Shown: positions 58,848-64,000 of the stretch, one piece after another | Position numbering within the stretch: position 1 is the first letter of the stretch | How the letters are laid out: each line of letters begins with the position of its first letter | Source of the DNA: Cristatella mucedo | Taxonomy: Eukaryota; Bryozoa; Phylactolaemata; Cristatellidae | DNA length: 64,000 nucleotides | Direction of reading: 5' to 3' | Assembly: GCA_009760855.2 (NCBI GenBank) | Contig: WPIO01000005.1 | Location: forward strand, 10,819,001 to 10,883,000 | Notes under the pieces: generated by a model | The model's database searches: none | What the model was told of the DNA's origin: nothing | Seen by the model: the letters and a program-made list of their open reading frames with translations, nothing else | Made by a program: the position numbers and the translations under genes

Positions 58848-60850
58848 ACAGGCGGAGATAAAGGGATTGAGATTAACCAAATATAACCAACGAGCTATAT
58901 CCACTTTTAACGTTAATAAGAATGATGATTTTCTTGAGCGTTTGTCAGAATTCATGATAGGTGTTGAAGCAAAAAATGTATTCGGTACAGAGTGGAAAGC
59001 TTACTTTTTCTAAATGCATGAAACTAAACTGTAGATGAAATTGTGGATTTGACGAGGCCGCATGTTCTTCTCGAGAATAGCAAAATTCACTCTCAAAGTG
59101 GCGTCTGGACAATTGGGATAATTCCAGGAAAAATTAACAGCAATAATAATAACAATACACTTGATAAAGCGCTCTCAGAGAACTCAACCTCTTTCTAGGC
59201 GCTTTACATTTGCTGCAAAGGAAACACGATCGAGTGGTGAGTGGTATCACGCCTAATAAACAACATGAATAACATGGTTAGGGGTGACATGCACCGGGTC
59301 AGCATTCATTGTGGTTAGTGGCAGCATGCAACGGTTTCAGCACGCAAAAGCACATAAAGGACGAATCACGAATAACTTATATTTGCACTGGCTCCCCTTC
59401 AAGTAGGGTCTATCGATTCAGAGGTTCTTTGACTCGCATTTAGTTCCCTCCATTCTCTTGCTCTCGCCTACCTAGAAATACTTCATAATCGATCTTCGTA
59501 TAGCAACAATCGCTATTCTGACTCAAAATCGTTTAGCTGTGCTTCTAATCATCTCAAATCCTTTGGAGCTAGTGACTTTACATTTTATTTTCTCAGAGAT
59601 TGGAAGACCATAGCGACAGAGTGATATAAAATTATCTATAATTCATTTGTATAGCGCCCCAAGAGAACTTAGTCTCTATTCAGACGCTTCACATATGCCT
59701 CGGGGCTTGAGCCCCCCCCCCCGACCTCTGCCAGACCTTTGTCACCTTAACCGTTGGATCAAACCAGCTCGGCTGATATTCCCTGAGTCGACGAAATTAA
59801 AAGAAACTCAAATCTTACATGTTCATTGCTGTATTTGCTCTCACCGTCCCTTGTGAATTGCCCTTTTAGGTATGTTATTGTGTGATGACACCATGCATGC
59901 TGTCACTGATCAATCGAGGTGCTGTTTTTCCAGCATGAGTAAGAACCCCATGAAGAAATTTAGCCCTCTTAGGATGCTATGCAAAAGTTTTGTTTTTTGT
60001 TATCACTATTATTGTTATTTGGCTGAGTATCTCGACCAATCCGTTACATGACGGGACAACTAGATGCATGCCAATTATGGATGCATACAAGTTTGAACTG
60101 ATAAGAGCAATGGAAGGGCGACGTCAAATTCTGATTGACTTTTTGCCCGGAGCCGCAGCTGGCAAACCCAGCTATCGGAGGCAGCTGCAGCGGTGCTTAC
60201 CTGGAGCCTCTTCGTAGACGAACAGGAACTCGGACCACTGCCAATACAGCACAAGCTCTTTTATCATAGACGATACATTTCGCGGGTCAGGGTACAGCCT
60301 CAGCGACATTCTGCACGGAGAAAGCGAGCAGATCTTATTGAGCTGATCCTCGTGCCCGTGGCCCGCGTGCTTAGCAACGGCCAGCCCGGCCGGCAGCTGC
60401 TGCTAGCGCCAAGAGGCCAGCAGTTCAAGCCCGCACTATTCAATGTGACAGCTGGCGCATGCTCACGTGGAAAACTCGCGGGATGGCATAATGTCCACGA
60501 AAGGGATGCCATAGAGGTCGCTGATGTCAGAAATGATGCTCCTGCTCGTATGCGTGGACGGTCCTAGCACAGCTGCAACGCCCACGTCTTCCATGTAGCG
60601 ACATACTGAAAGAAGCAGAGCGCAGGAGTTGCATCGGTAATCAGTGAGCCTAGGACAAAAGCTGTATAGCAGCAAATATTCATGAGCCATGAGATGGTCG
60701 ATTAAAGTAGAATGAAGAGGTTAAATGACACCATAAGATTAAGGAAGGGTACCTAATCGTCTTACAATCCTCTTCATTTAGGTCCAGGGTAGTTACGGTA
60801 GCCAGTCTGTAATGCAAAGCGTAGGAGCTTCCAAATTGAGCCATTACATT
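34578..60850 (-). CDS. AMPA/kainate-class ionotropic glutamate receptor subunit (5' end missing, 17 exons found)
   Basis: Role: glutamate-gated cation channel subunit of excitatory synapses, built as a tetramer in the plasma membrane. Exons in transcript order: 60850-60766 (uncertain), 60605-60467, 60310-60201, 52045-51873, 51758-51705, 51593-51432, 51321-51175, 48886-48650, 46047-45862, 42433-42253, 38393-38229, 38076-37859, 36921-36769, 36378-36303, 36151-36002, 35853-35753 and 34847-34578. Phases agree throughout, giving about 868 aa. Domain order: amino-terminal domain (GVAAVLGPS), S1 ([32 protein letters not shown] with the agonist-binding Arg), M1, pore loop ([16 protein letters not shown], Gln at the Q/R site), M3 ([11 protein letters not shown]), S2 ([13 protein letters not shown] with the ligand-binding Glu), M4 ([20 protein letters not shown]) and a cytoplasmic tail. 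The pore region looks kainate-like; PLTIS and GGST look AMPA-like. The signal peptide and first part of the amino-terminal domain were not found. Confidence 0.93.
35088..35258 (+). mobile_element. SINE-2 (tRNA-type), good copy
   Basis: TGGTTGGTTGCTTTTC, perfect B-box GGGTTCGAATCC, GATCCTTTATTGCC, AAGGCTCTTCTGTCCCTATA and AATAGGCTGTTAGATCAGCTA. Lies in the last receptor intron, antisense to it. Confidence 0.9.
35753..35853 (-). CDS. Glutamate receptor exon, M4
   Basis: Codes [20 protein letters not shown] then [13 protein letters not shown]. This is the fourth membrane segment and the juxtamembrane basic stretch. Acceptor TGCTTAAACAG, donor GTAATT. Confidence 0.93.
36002..36151 (-). CDS. Glutamate receptor exon, S2 end
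   Basis: Codes [20 protein letters not shown], then [12 protein letters not shown] and LHVENV. KWW and the following Cys are standard. Donor GTGAGT splits the glycine that opens M4. Confidence 0.94.
36303..36378 (-). CDS. Glutamate receptor exon, S2
   Basis: Codes [20 protein letters not shown] then IGVRQ. It matches the family block C.L..VGGL..S.GYG, including the Cys that forms the conserved S2 disulphide. Acceptor TTCCTGCCTTAG, donor GTAAGC. Confidence 0.94.
36769..36921 (-). CDS. Glutamate receptor exon, S2
   Basis: 51 codons: [12 protein letters not shown], then [14 protein letters not shown]. The Glu of MES is expected to hold the agonist amino group. Acceptor TTTTTTTTAAAG, donor GTAGGT. 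Confidence 0.94.
37020..37170 (+). mobile_element. SINE-2 (tRNA-type)
   Basis: GGGTAAGGTGCTCACTC, a degraded B-box, GATCCTTTATTGCCCACG, CTGCTGCTATATAAATGAGG and CTGTTAAATTAGCTA. In a receptor intron. Confidence 0.88.
37859..38076 (-). CDS. Glutamate receptor exon, M3 gate and S2 start
   Basis: Codes [45 protein letters not shown] and [18 protein letters not shown] is the near-invariant channel gate. Acceptor TTTGCTGCAG, donor GTACCG. Confidence 0.96.
38229..38393 (-). CDS. Glutamate receptor exon, M1 end and pore loop
   Basis: Codes [20 protein letters not shown], then [14 protein letters not shown]. The first Gln of MQQG sits at the Q/R editing site of AMPA/kainate channels, so the genome encodes the calcium-permeable form. 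Acceptor CTTTTCTTTTAG, donor GTAAGC. Confidence 0.95.
38394..40849. other. Receptor intron sequence, little recognised
   Basis: Holds one copy of a dispersed repeat (39160-39280, matching parts of 50220-50690) and a 147-codon plus frame at 39990-40433 with no recognised domain. The first ~100 bp before LINE-A resembles neither gene. Confidence 0.4.
40850..41989 (+). pseudogene. LINE-A reverse transcriptase, interrupted by one stop
   Basis: Frame with [19 protein letters not shown], then a TAA at 41024-41026, then [20 protein letters not shown], the catalytic YADDTQLYL, a [10 protein letters not shown] thumb region, and the typical LINE C-terminus [19 protein letters not shown]. Stop at 41987-41989. 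Apart from the single nonsense codon the frame is intact, so this copy is young. The N-terminal endonuclease is missing. Confidence 0.92.
40850..42220 (+). mobile_element. LINE-A: 5'-truncated CR1/L2-like non-LTR retrotransposon, best copy
   Basis: The longest LINE-A copy, inserted antisense in a receptor intron. It carries the C-terminal half of a reverse transcriptase, then about 230 bp of 3' UTR, a hairpin (outer arms AAGCGCC and GGGCGCTT; inner arms AGAGA and TCTCT around TTAAGT) and a (TTA)n tail. The 5' end is lost, as is usual for target-primed insertion. It ends about 32 bp from the donor of the M1 exon. Confidence 0.93.
42253..42433 (-). CDS. Glutamate receptor exon, S1 end and M1 start
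   Basis: Codes [20 protein letters not shown], then [17 protein letters not shown] and FEVWATVL. The Arg in SRE is the residue that binds the agonist carboxylate in the family. LINE-A ends about 32 bp beyond the donor (GTAAGT). Confidence 0.95.
42434..44373. other. Receptor intron, nothing recognised except a tRNA-like patch
   Basis: At about 43958-44017, GATCTAGTGTTTAGTGCC and AAGTTCGAATTCC are spaced like A and B boxes and may be the head of another SINE. Otherwise no supported feature. Confidence 0.3.
44374..44840 (-). mobile_element. LINE-A 3' part, antisense
   Basis: Tail, hairpin, full 3' UTR (with CCACTGAATGCTGTCCTAA, the uninterrupted LINE-B target) and the last reverse-transcriptase codons, ending abruptly near 44840. 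Confidence 0.9.
45110..45242 (+). mobile_element. LINE-A 3' tail, sense
   Basis: TTATCAAGCATGATATTACT, GCGCCTAGAAAGAGATTGAG (loop TTGAGT), GAGAGCGCTTTATC and a TAATAATACT tail. Confidence 0.88.
45862..46047 (-). CDS. Glutamate receptor exon, S1
   Basis: 62 codons with [16 protein letters not shown] and [14 protein letters not shown]. Just after the VTTI run the peptide reads QAPFV. AMPA and kainate receptors usually have an acidic residue followed by any residue and PY here, so the conserved acid is replaced by Gln. Acceptor TTTGTTTTAG, donor GTGAGT. Confidence 0.93.
46960..47620. other. GC- and CpG-rich block in a receptor intron
   Basis: Markedly richer in G+C and CpG than surrounding DNA. 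Includes the alternating purine-pyrimidine run GCGCGTGCGTGCGCGCGCAC at about 47516-47535, which is nearly palindromic. It could be a CpG-island-like internal promoter or an inserted element. No coding domain recognised. Confidence 0.5.
47645..48515 (-). repeat. Two diverged tandem copies (~431 bp) of a coding-like unit
   Basis: Copies at about 47645-48075 and 48076-48515. On the minus strand both read related peptides. One is [26 protein letters not shown], stop, [10 protein letters not shown] and QRAIKA. The other is [36 protein letters not shown] and IRAIKAV, with a frameshift upstream of it. The product is not recognised. It is probably a broken gene or element fragment, duplicated inside the receptor intron. 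Confidence 0.6.
48650..48886 (-). CDS. Glutamate receptor exon, GLTG block and S1 entry
   Basis: 79 codons. [20 protein letters not shown] is the canonical end of the amino-terminal domain, and [10 protein letters not shown] begins ligand-binding segment S1. Acceptor TTGTTTTGAAG is modest; donor GTAAGT is strong. Confidence 0.92.
48950..49290 (-). mobile_element. LINE-C-like 3' region, antisense
   Basis: A TAATACTACTAATAATAG tail and a decayed hairpin, then UTR-like sequence with GCATGCAAAAGCGCAAAAG and TGATGCACAAGCGAGATGC words like those beside the LINE-C at 15.5 kb. A LINE-A tail interrupts it from its reverse-transcriptase part. Confidence 0.55.
49293..49470 (-). mobile_element. LINE-A 3' tail, antisense, inside LINE-C
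   Basis: AATAATAATAATGCACTTG, hairpin, TTTGCTGCAAAGGG and GGGTGACATCCACAGGGTC. Ends where LINE-C sequence resumes. Confidence 0.85.
49471..49650 (-). mobile_element. LINE-C continuation, antisense
   Basis: AAATTATGCCAAGTCAATGC and GTGGTACGAGAGTGCACTAG align with 15690-15850 of the other LINE-C copy. Confidence 0.6.
50220..50690. repeat. Dispersed repeat, second copy at 39160-39280
   Basis: TTTTGGCCAATTTGAT with AATGATCAT, and AAACAGTTATCAGAAACC, occur in the same order at 39167-39270 and here on either side of a LINE-A. Several CAGTAAAA/TTTTACTG inverted pairs lie at 50555-50635. Class unknown. Confidence 0.5.
50323..50516 (-). mobile_element. LINE-A 3' tail, antisense
   Basis: Tail, hairpin and about 110 bp of UTR up to CAAATGTGGTTAGTGG. 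It interrupts a dispersed repeat also present near 39.2 kb. Confidence 0.88.
51175..51321 (-). CDS. Glutamate receptor exon, amino-terminal domain end
   Basis: 49 codons with [14 protein letters not shown] and, later, a Cys followed by [12 protein letters not shown]. This is the usual .A...DA. helix and the disulphide Cys of the family. The donor GTAAGA joins in phase to [12 protein letters not shown]. Confidence 0.88.
51432..51593 (-). CDS. Glutamate receptor exon, amino-terminal domain
   Basis: 54 codons: [20 protein letters not shown], then [10 protein letters not shown] and EQLNTYLS. It resembles the family stretch after FTT where strands lead to a R.L/R.V motif. Acceptor GTATTACAG, donor GTGAGT. 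Confidence 0.85.
51705..51758 (-). CDS. Glutamate receptor micro-exon, amino-terminal domain
   Basis: 18 codons, [18 protein letters not shown], matching the family pattern of a helix followed by Y.Y.FT. It is in phase 0 on both sides, between introns of 114 and 111 nt that are themselves multiples of three and stop-free. Confidence 0.85.
51873..52045 (-). CDS. Glutamate receptor exon, amino-terminal domain lobe 2 start
   Basis: Codes [20 protein letters not shown], then [14 protein letters not shown] and VVRLLNA. It corresponds to the region where the family has a helix followed by an I.DC strand. Acceptor ACTTCTTTCAG, donor GTAAGC, ending in phase 0. Confidence 0.85.
52105..52412 (+). mobile_element. 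LINE-B 3' end, sense
   Basis: TGCTGCCGACTATCCCACATC, CTTTTTCTTTGTTACGCGAG, GCCGAAAGCCGCCCAGG and a GAGATACATTACTTTACAC tail. It begins about 60 bp from a receptor exon. Confidence 0.85.
52413..52913. other. Receptor intron, nothing recognised
   Basis: No repeat family, frame or signal that I can support. Confidence 0.4.
52914..53202. mobile_element. MITE-like element with ~50-bp terminal inverted repeats and telomere-like core
   Basis: The left end begins GGTCACCAGCGTATGTTTAT. The right end, read in reverse, begins GGTCGCCAGCGCATGTTTAT. Similarity persists for about 50 bp. The 130-bp core (53003-53140) is built from degenerate heptamers such as TAAACCC, TAAACCA, TAAACCG and TAACCCA. No coding capacity, no clear target duplication. 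Confidence 0.65.
53203..53881. other. Receptor intron with an old LINE-A-type tail
   Basis: A decayed antisense tail at about 53755-53815 (GATAATAAGAAGACG, then AAAGAACTAAATTCTTTCAT). Otherwise unrecognised. Confidence 0.35.
53882..54040 (+). mobile_element. SINE-1, sense
   Basis: GGTTTGGCCCAGTGGTTAAG, GTGCTCGCC, a long middle part with GAATGAATTTGATGACC, GTGGGCTCGAGTCTC, then the tail hairpin with GATAAAGTTATCTTAGG. Same long sub-type as the copy at 10.2 kb. Confidence 0.88.
54041..54814. other. Receptor intron, possible SINE-2 relic
   Basis: GTGGCAGAAGAGC at 54130 and GACTCGAACC at 54193 are spaced as in an antisense SINE-2, but similarity is weak. The rest is unrecognised. Confidence 0.3.
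54815..54900 (+). mobile_element. LINE-A 3' tail, sense
   Basis: GCAGCAATTATAAAGCGCC, hairpin, GGGCGCTTTATCAAATG and (TTA)n. Confidence 0.85.
55015..55240 (+). mobile_element. LINE-A body fragment, sense, decayed
   Basis: CATCTAGACTTTACTGTCGT, GAGCATCGCAATTGC and later TATCTATTGAAAAATGC match the [10 protein letters not shown] and AYLSD parts of the reverse transcriptase. CATTCACTGCAGGTTCC is duplicated in tandem near 55125-55155. Confidence 0.6.
55793..55886 (+). repeat. 27-bp minisatellite, about 3.4 copies
   Basis: Units of the form CAGGCCGCTGACRCATACAG plus TATAGTC. Being 27 bp it reads as a 9-residue repeat (GLDYTVCVS) on the minus strand, a by-product. Confidence 0.92.
56138..56983 (+). 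mobile_element. LINE-A, sense, 3' half with tail
   Basis: Begins abruptly at GACCTCTCGCTAGACGACC, continues through [36 protein letters not shown]-like sequence and [11 protein letters not shown], then the UTR, hairpin and (TTA)n. Frameshifted near 56470 and 56565. A CGGCGG run lies just upstream at 56040-56058. Confidence 0.9.
57048..57210 (-). mobile_element. SINE-2, antisense
   Basis: The minus strand has a perfect-spaced GTGGGTTTGAGTCCTGC B-box, GATTCTTTACTGCCCC, GGCTCTTCTGTCGCTATA. The A-box side reads CTAGGTAAGGCAGTTGC. Confidence 0.88.
57281..57345 (+). repeat. Orphan SINE-1-type tail
   Basis: AAAGTGCCTGGGCACAG, then TTATCTTAGGGCGCTAG and an AT-rich end. Similar lone tails occur near 55455-55525 and 61283-61340. 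Confidence 0.55.
57346..58029. other. Receptor intron with a purine-rich tract
   Basis: 57370-57530 is strongly purine-rich (GAGGGAGTGAGTGAGAGAG, GGAGGAGGAGG). No gene or element recognised. Confidence 0.45.
58030..58650 (+). mobile_element. LINE-B, sense, 3' third
   Basis: [51 protein letters not shown]-like frame, CTTAAAGACAGTTGGCGAC, and a tail with ATACAGACGGAAAG and ATTACATTG. Frames are broken. Confidence 0.85.
58791..58845 (+). repeat. (GA)n microsatellite
   Basis: About 27 GA units. Confidence 0.96.
58846..59138. other. Receptor intron, nothing recognised
   Basis: AT-rich, no supported feature. Confidence 0.4.
59139..59371 (-). mobile_element. LINE-A 3' tail and UTR, antisense
   Basis: AATAATAACAATACACTTG, hairpin, UTR words GGGGTGACATGCAC and GTGGTTAGTGGCAGC, ending in AAGGACGAATCAC, the last bases before the reverse-transcriptase stop in the intact copy. 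Confidence 0.88.
59385..59620 (+). mobile_element. LINE-related body fragment, sense, decayed
   Basis: Reads [15 protein letters not shown] and [15 protein letters not shown] with stops, corresponding to the C-terminal third of a LINE-A-like reverse transcriptase. Confidence 0.65.
59640..59775 (-). mobile_element. SINE-1, antisense
   Basis: Hairpin tail with AGAGAACTTAGTCTCT, GCCTCGGGGCTTGAGCCC (expanded to a C run), GTCACCTTAACCGTTGG and CAAACCAGC. Confidence 0.85.
60201..60310 (-). CDS. Glutamate receptor exon, amino-terminal domain
   Basis: Codes [20 protein letters not shown] then [15 protein letters not shown]. It matches the family segment with LYPD and a Trp-rich strand ending in a valine-tyrosine-acid run. 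Acceptor CTCCGTGCAG, donor GTAAGC. Confidence 0.88.
60467..60605 (-). CDS. Glutamate receptor exon, amino-terminal domain lobe 1
   Basis: Codes [20 protein letters not shown] and [18 protein letters not shown]. The GVAA.LGPS pattern is the hallmark of AMPA/kainate amino-terminal domains. Acceptor GCTTCTTTCAG, donor GTGAGC. Confidence 0.88.
60766..60850 (-). CDS. Possible glutamate receptor exon, amino-terminal domain
   Basis: 28 codons ([20 protein letters not shown] then TLDLNEED) plus one base before a good donor, GTAAGA. The leftover base completes the first codon of the next exon, and the join resembles the usual stretch before the Cys and GVAA.FGP block. The acceptor (TTTGGCGAAG) lacks a pyrimidine tract, so the 5' boundary is doubtful. 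Confidence 0.4.
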
Positions 60851-61590
60851 CTTCGCCAAATATGGCCATTATTTGGTCTTTATATCCAAGAAGTTAGGCC
60901 AAACGTCTCGTTTTCTATGGGAGTTTGCGATTGCCCTTACTTATTGGACGCAAAGGCTCAATGTCTCTGTGGGCTTTAGGGAATGGAGCGCAATTCCTTG
61001 ATTCTTACAGCACGATGATATCTTTTACGTCAGCCAATTACTGAACGATCTTGTGGTTGAACTTTCTTGCTACTTTTATGGTACTAACCTCACAAATTTC
61101 CTGTCAATTCATTGACGCTTGTCACTTGTCACTATTTCGAAATAATGAATATTGACTAACCATTGCTTACCAGGGAGCTATAAAGTCTTTTACTTCAACT
61201 CTTTAGCTTAACATATGCGGAGTAATCTTAGCACTGAGGAATTACAAGACTCTGAAACATATCCTTAACTATAAATCTTGCAGCGAGTTTTAAAGCACCT
61301 GGATAGCAGTTTAGTTTTCTAAGAGCATTTTATAATATGACCAATCATACCATGGTTTGCAAATAAAACCTATTTGTCATTTGTTTCCAATCTAATAGGT
61401 GATTATGGTAAATTTTGGGATGCTCTTTCAGGATCTGTAACTCATTTTAGCCCAGCATGTAAGGATTGGTAATAATTTGAATTTTTATTGTATTGTACTT
61501 TCGCATGCGATATATAAGGTTTTTACAGTCGTATAATAACAATATCAGCTAGGTTATGTAAAATTTAAGCATCAGTCTTCATTCAGGTAG
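60851..61590. other. Upstream side of the receptor, missing exons not located
   Basis: The signal peptide and first part of the amino-terminal domain should lie here or further right. I found no frame with a hydrophobic leader and phase-compatible donor. An orphan repeat tail lies at 61283-61340. Confidence 0.4.
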
Positions 61591-62083
61591 TCAAATACTT
61601 TTAGACTGCCTCTTCCTCGAATTTCCGCTATGCTCAGCAGCTGGGTTGTTGCCCATCGGGCTCAACCAGTAATCGGCTATCATGTTATCAGCGGCCTTGA
61701 TATCCACGCTCCATTTCACATATGCCCTGATGGAGCCGGGCACCTTGTTCCTTACTGAATACTCCTTAAATTGATGAGAAATAGTCGAGGGGAGAGTTTA
61801 GAAAATGTATCTTAACACTCATTCTCTTGCCAAGTACCGCGTAGCACTGAGTCATGTTCTCAACGATTCGCACTTAGTCAGCAGACTTGTGATTGCCGAG
61901 AAACGTCTCTACCACAGACTTACATTCATTCCATGCCTGCCACTCCAAACCAGTCATTTTTTATGTAAACTGTGTGTCTTTAAACAATTCTCTGATATGT
62001 GGACTCAAAACATTTCCAGCTTTTATATTTACCTCGCCAATTTGAGGACACTTTTCTTGTAAGAACCACAATTTGCCAGCGGG
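61591..62083 (-). CDS. Unassigned coding-like exon pair, possible end of an ML/NPC2-like protein
   Basis: Two segments join in phase 0: 62083-62033 (PAGKLWFLQEKCPQIGE, donor GTAAAT) and 61764-61591 (EYSVRNKVPGSIRAYVKWSV and on to a basic C-terminus, TGA at 61593-61591). The run CP..G followed by an EYSV strand and AYVKW recalls the C-terminal strands of lipid-binding ML domains such as NPC2. However, the usual second Cys is absent, the acceptors are weak, and no N-terminal exons were found. The second segment is richer in G+C than its surroundings, which favours real coding. It could instead be a decayed or lineage-specific gene. Confidence 0.25.
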
Positions 62084-63319
62084 CTGATTCAGAGCGTTAG
62101 CATAGCTTTTAATTAGTCGAGGCATTATGTGCCAGGGAGAGAGTAGCACTTTTTTGCTATAGACAAGAGAAGGTTCTCGGATGTATTTACTGCCATGCTA
62201 AAAATGTGTTCGCTCTGGCCAGTCTTTCTTCCGGTAAGGAAGAGCATCAGTGCGACCATCCCACAGACATAAAGAGCGCGGATATTTTATTTAGACAACT
62301 TGAAGTCCAAGCAGAAGGGCAATAACCCTTAAATCGCCGCACATCTGCCACTGGTGTTTATCATATTTGATTGCAACGAGAAGTCTTTCCATATTAACGT
62401 AGAGCTATATGCACATAAGGTCATCCATCTTCTGTAGGCGAACCTGTATATACAAGTCTTGGGTTCAAACTTGCAGAAGGCAATCTTTTATTGCCCGTAT
62501 CAATTGAGGTGGTATCAAGCAAGTCTCTTCTGCCGCTATTTTAACGAGACATTTAAATCCAACCAAATTTATGCAGATTAATAAATGTAGCTCAAACGAG
62601 GAAAACGCCGAATGCATGCTAACAGAGCGTATGATAAGTAACGTCTGTTGAAAATCCGCTAAAACTACGTTTGGAGTTTTTCTTTTGAGCTAACTGCTCT
62701 AGGCAGATTGCTTATTTAGCTAGATCTGCAGATGGGAAAAATCTACGGTTTCAAGGGGATGCAAAGCTTTCAGTTTACAAGAGATTTAACGCCTTCGCAA
62801 AGCAATCCATTAAGCAAGGAGCTATAAAAGACTAAGTTATGCAGAAAAAGGAAGTTATTTTTTGTTTTTTATCAAGCCTGATCTTATTATTCCATCTGTA
62901 AATTAAGAGTAAGAATAATGATTTACACCAAAGTTGCTACAAGAACAATAATATGCTCTTAAGGACCTTCAGACACTACTTAAATACGAGTGGACACTAC
63001 ATTTGTAAGCTATGCAAACAAAATCAAGATTCAAGATGATATCCATGGTTTTATGTAATCAAGAAAAACAGCGATTATGGCGATCTCGACGTGGAGAGAA
63101 ATATGGTCACACCTGCACAACGACAGGCCTTGTTCGGTCATCCTTATAGCAGAGATGTCATCGAGCAACGAAGAAAATTGTTTTTCCAAGACCACCAACC
63201 GCCTAGGTAGTAGGTAATTTCATTGTCCAAGATTCTTTGGTTTATTCCTGGTACTGCAGAGCTTTCTGCACCCGATGCCTACTTTTGTGACCAGTTAGAT
63301 TTTCTCAATGCTTTCACAC
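62084..63319. other. Mostly unrecognised; one SINE-2
   Basis: A 48-codon minus-strand frame starting at 62248 (MVALMLFLTG) looks leader-like but ends in a stop without a useful splice site. SINE-2 at 62438-62560. Otherwise nothing supported. Confidence 0.35.
62438..62560 (+). mobile_element. SINE-2 (tRNA-type)
   Basis: GTAGGCGAACCTG, TTGGGTTCAAACTTGCAG (B-box), CAATCTTTTATTGCCCG and CTCTTCTGCCGCTATT, then GAGACATTTAAATCC. Confidence 0.75.
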
Positions 63320-63547
63320 AGTCTCTTGTTCTGTAAAGTGCCTAGACAGAGATTGAGCTCTGACGGCGCTATATCAAATGTATTATTATCATTATTGCAT
63401 GCTGACCCAGTGCATGTAACCCCTAACCATGTTACTTACTATTCTATTGCGTATCACTTTGCAGCAAATGTAAAGCGCCTAGAAAGAGATTAAGTTCTCT
63501 GAGGGCGCTTTATCAAGTGCAATATTATTATTATTATTATTATTATC
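63320..63547 (+). mobile_element. Two LINE-A tails in tandem, sense
   Basis: 63320-63385 is an older tail (GTGCCTAGACAGAGATTGAG). 63386-63547 is a younger one with UTR, perfect hairpin and (TTA)n. They are arranged head to tail. Confidence 0.85.
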
Positions 63548-63824
63548 ACCTTCGGTCTTAACCTCCAAAGTGGCGCTCCATGCGCGACAAAATACAAGAG
63601 AAGAAGCAGCACGTATTTCGCTTGACTTGTGGGATGCCCCTCCATCGCCAAGTGGCACGAAATGCTTCATCTTGAGAGATGCCAAGAAAGGCTTAGGGAT
63701 TACGTTGGCACGCGTGTTAACACATTAGAAAAGCGGGCAGCAGGGGGTGCCCAATTGAAGCATTTCGTACATTTTGGAGAGTTGTCGGAGGCGCTATATA
63801 AATTAATTATGTAACATTATTTTT

Positions 63825-63937
63825 TGACTTCTGTAACTCACTGCTTGCTGGTCTATCCACCTGTGCACTCGGTTACTTTCAGCTGATGCAGAACTCTGCA
63901 GCCAGTCTTGTCTGTCGTGCGCGTTGCAGTTGTCACA
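63825..63937 (+). mobile_element. LINE-A body fragment, sense
   Basis: [31 protein letters not shown], the catalytic-domain C-terminal part, cut off by the following antisense tail. Confidence 0.8.
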
Positions 63938-64000
63938 TAATAATAATAATAATAATAATAATATTGCACTTGATAAAGCGCCCTCAGAGAACTTAATCTC
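63937..64000 (-). mobile_element. LINE-A 3' tail, antisense, cut by the window edge
   Basis: AATAATAATAATATTGCACT, then the hairpin up to AACTTAATCTC at the last base. It continues outside the window. Confidence 0.85.

Noticed and set aside
62150-62248. Signal-peptide exon of the receptor (MVALMLFLTG...)
   Set aside because: The frame stops after 48 codons, lacks a good donor in the needed phase and shows no family similarity downstream.

Overview
This is nuclear DNA of a multicellular animal. Two genes with many GT-AG introns, an AMPA/kainate-type ionotropic glutamate receptor and dense non-LTR retrotransposon and tRNA-SINE debris all point to a metazoan. An invertebrate is likely, but the species cannot be fixed from the window. 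There is no operon structure, no CRISPR array and no free-standing RNA gene that I can support.

Layout. From 1 to 9.2 kb lies intergenic DNA full of nested retroelements, including a solo LTR inserted in an old LINE. From 9,209 to 34,094 (+ strand) runs a complete ten-exon FOXRED1 gene, predicted at 481 aa with every exon phase consistent. FOXRED1 is a mitochondrial FAD-dependent oxidoreductase needed for respiratory complex I assembly. Its introns hold LINEs, SINEs, a Tc1-like relic and a 2.6 kb array of ~168 bp repeats that reverses orientation. From 34,578 to about 60,850 (- strand) runs an AMPA/kainate-class glutamate receptor. Seventeen exons, about 868 aa, are assembled here; the signal peptide and the first part of the amino-terminal domain are missing. 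The two genes converge tail to tail, with 483 bp between their stop codons. A weak pair of coding-like exons near 61.6-62.1 kb (- strand) may end a further gene. The last 2 kb is retroelement debris.

The two genes have no evident functional link: one works in the mitochondrion, the other at the plasma membrane. The window is unified by its repeats. A CR1/L2-like LINE (called LINE-A here) ends in a compact double-stem hairpin followed by (TTA)n. A tRNA-derived SINE (SINE-1) ends in the same hairpin, which makes a SINE-LINE mobilisation pair likely. Two further LINE families (B and C), a second tRNA-type SINE (SINE-2), a solo LTR, a MITE-like element with telomere-like repeats inside, and several long microsatellites fill most of the remaining space.

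All gene models come from reading splice sites, phase continuity and remembered family similarity. No alignment or transcript evidence was available. Repeat family names are local labels.
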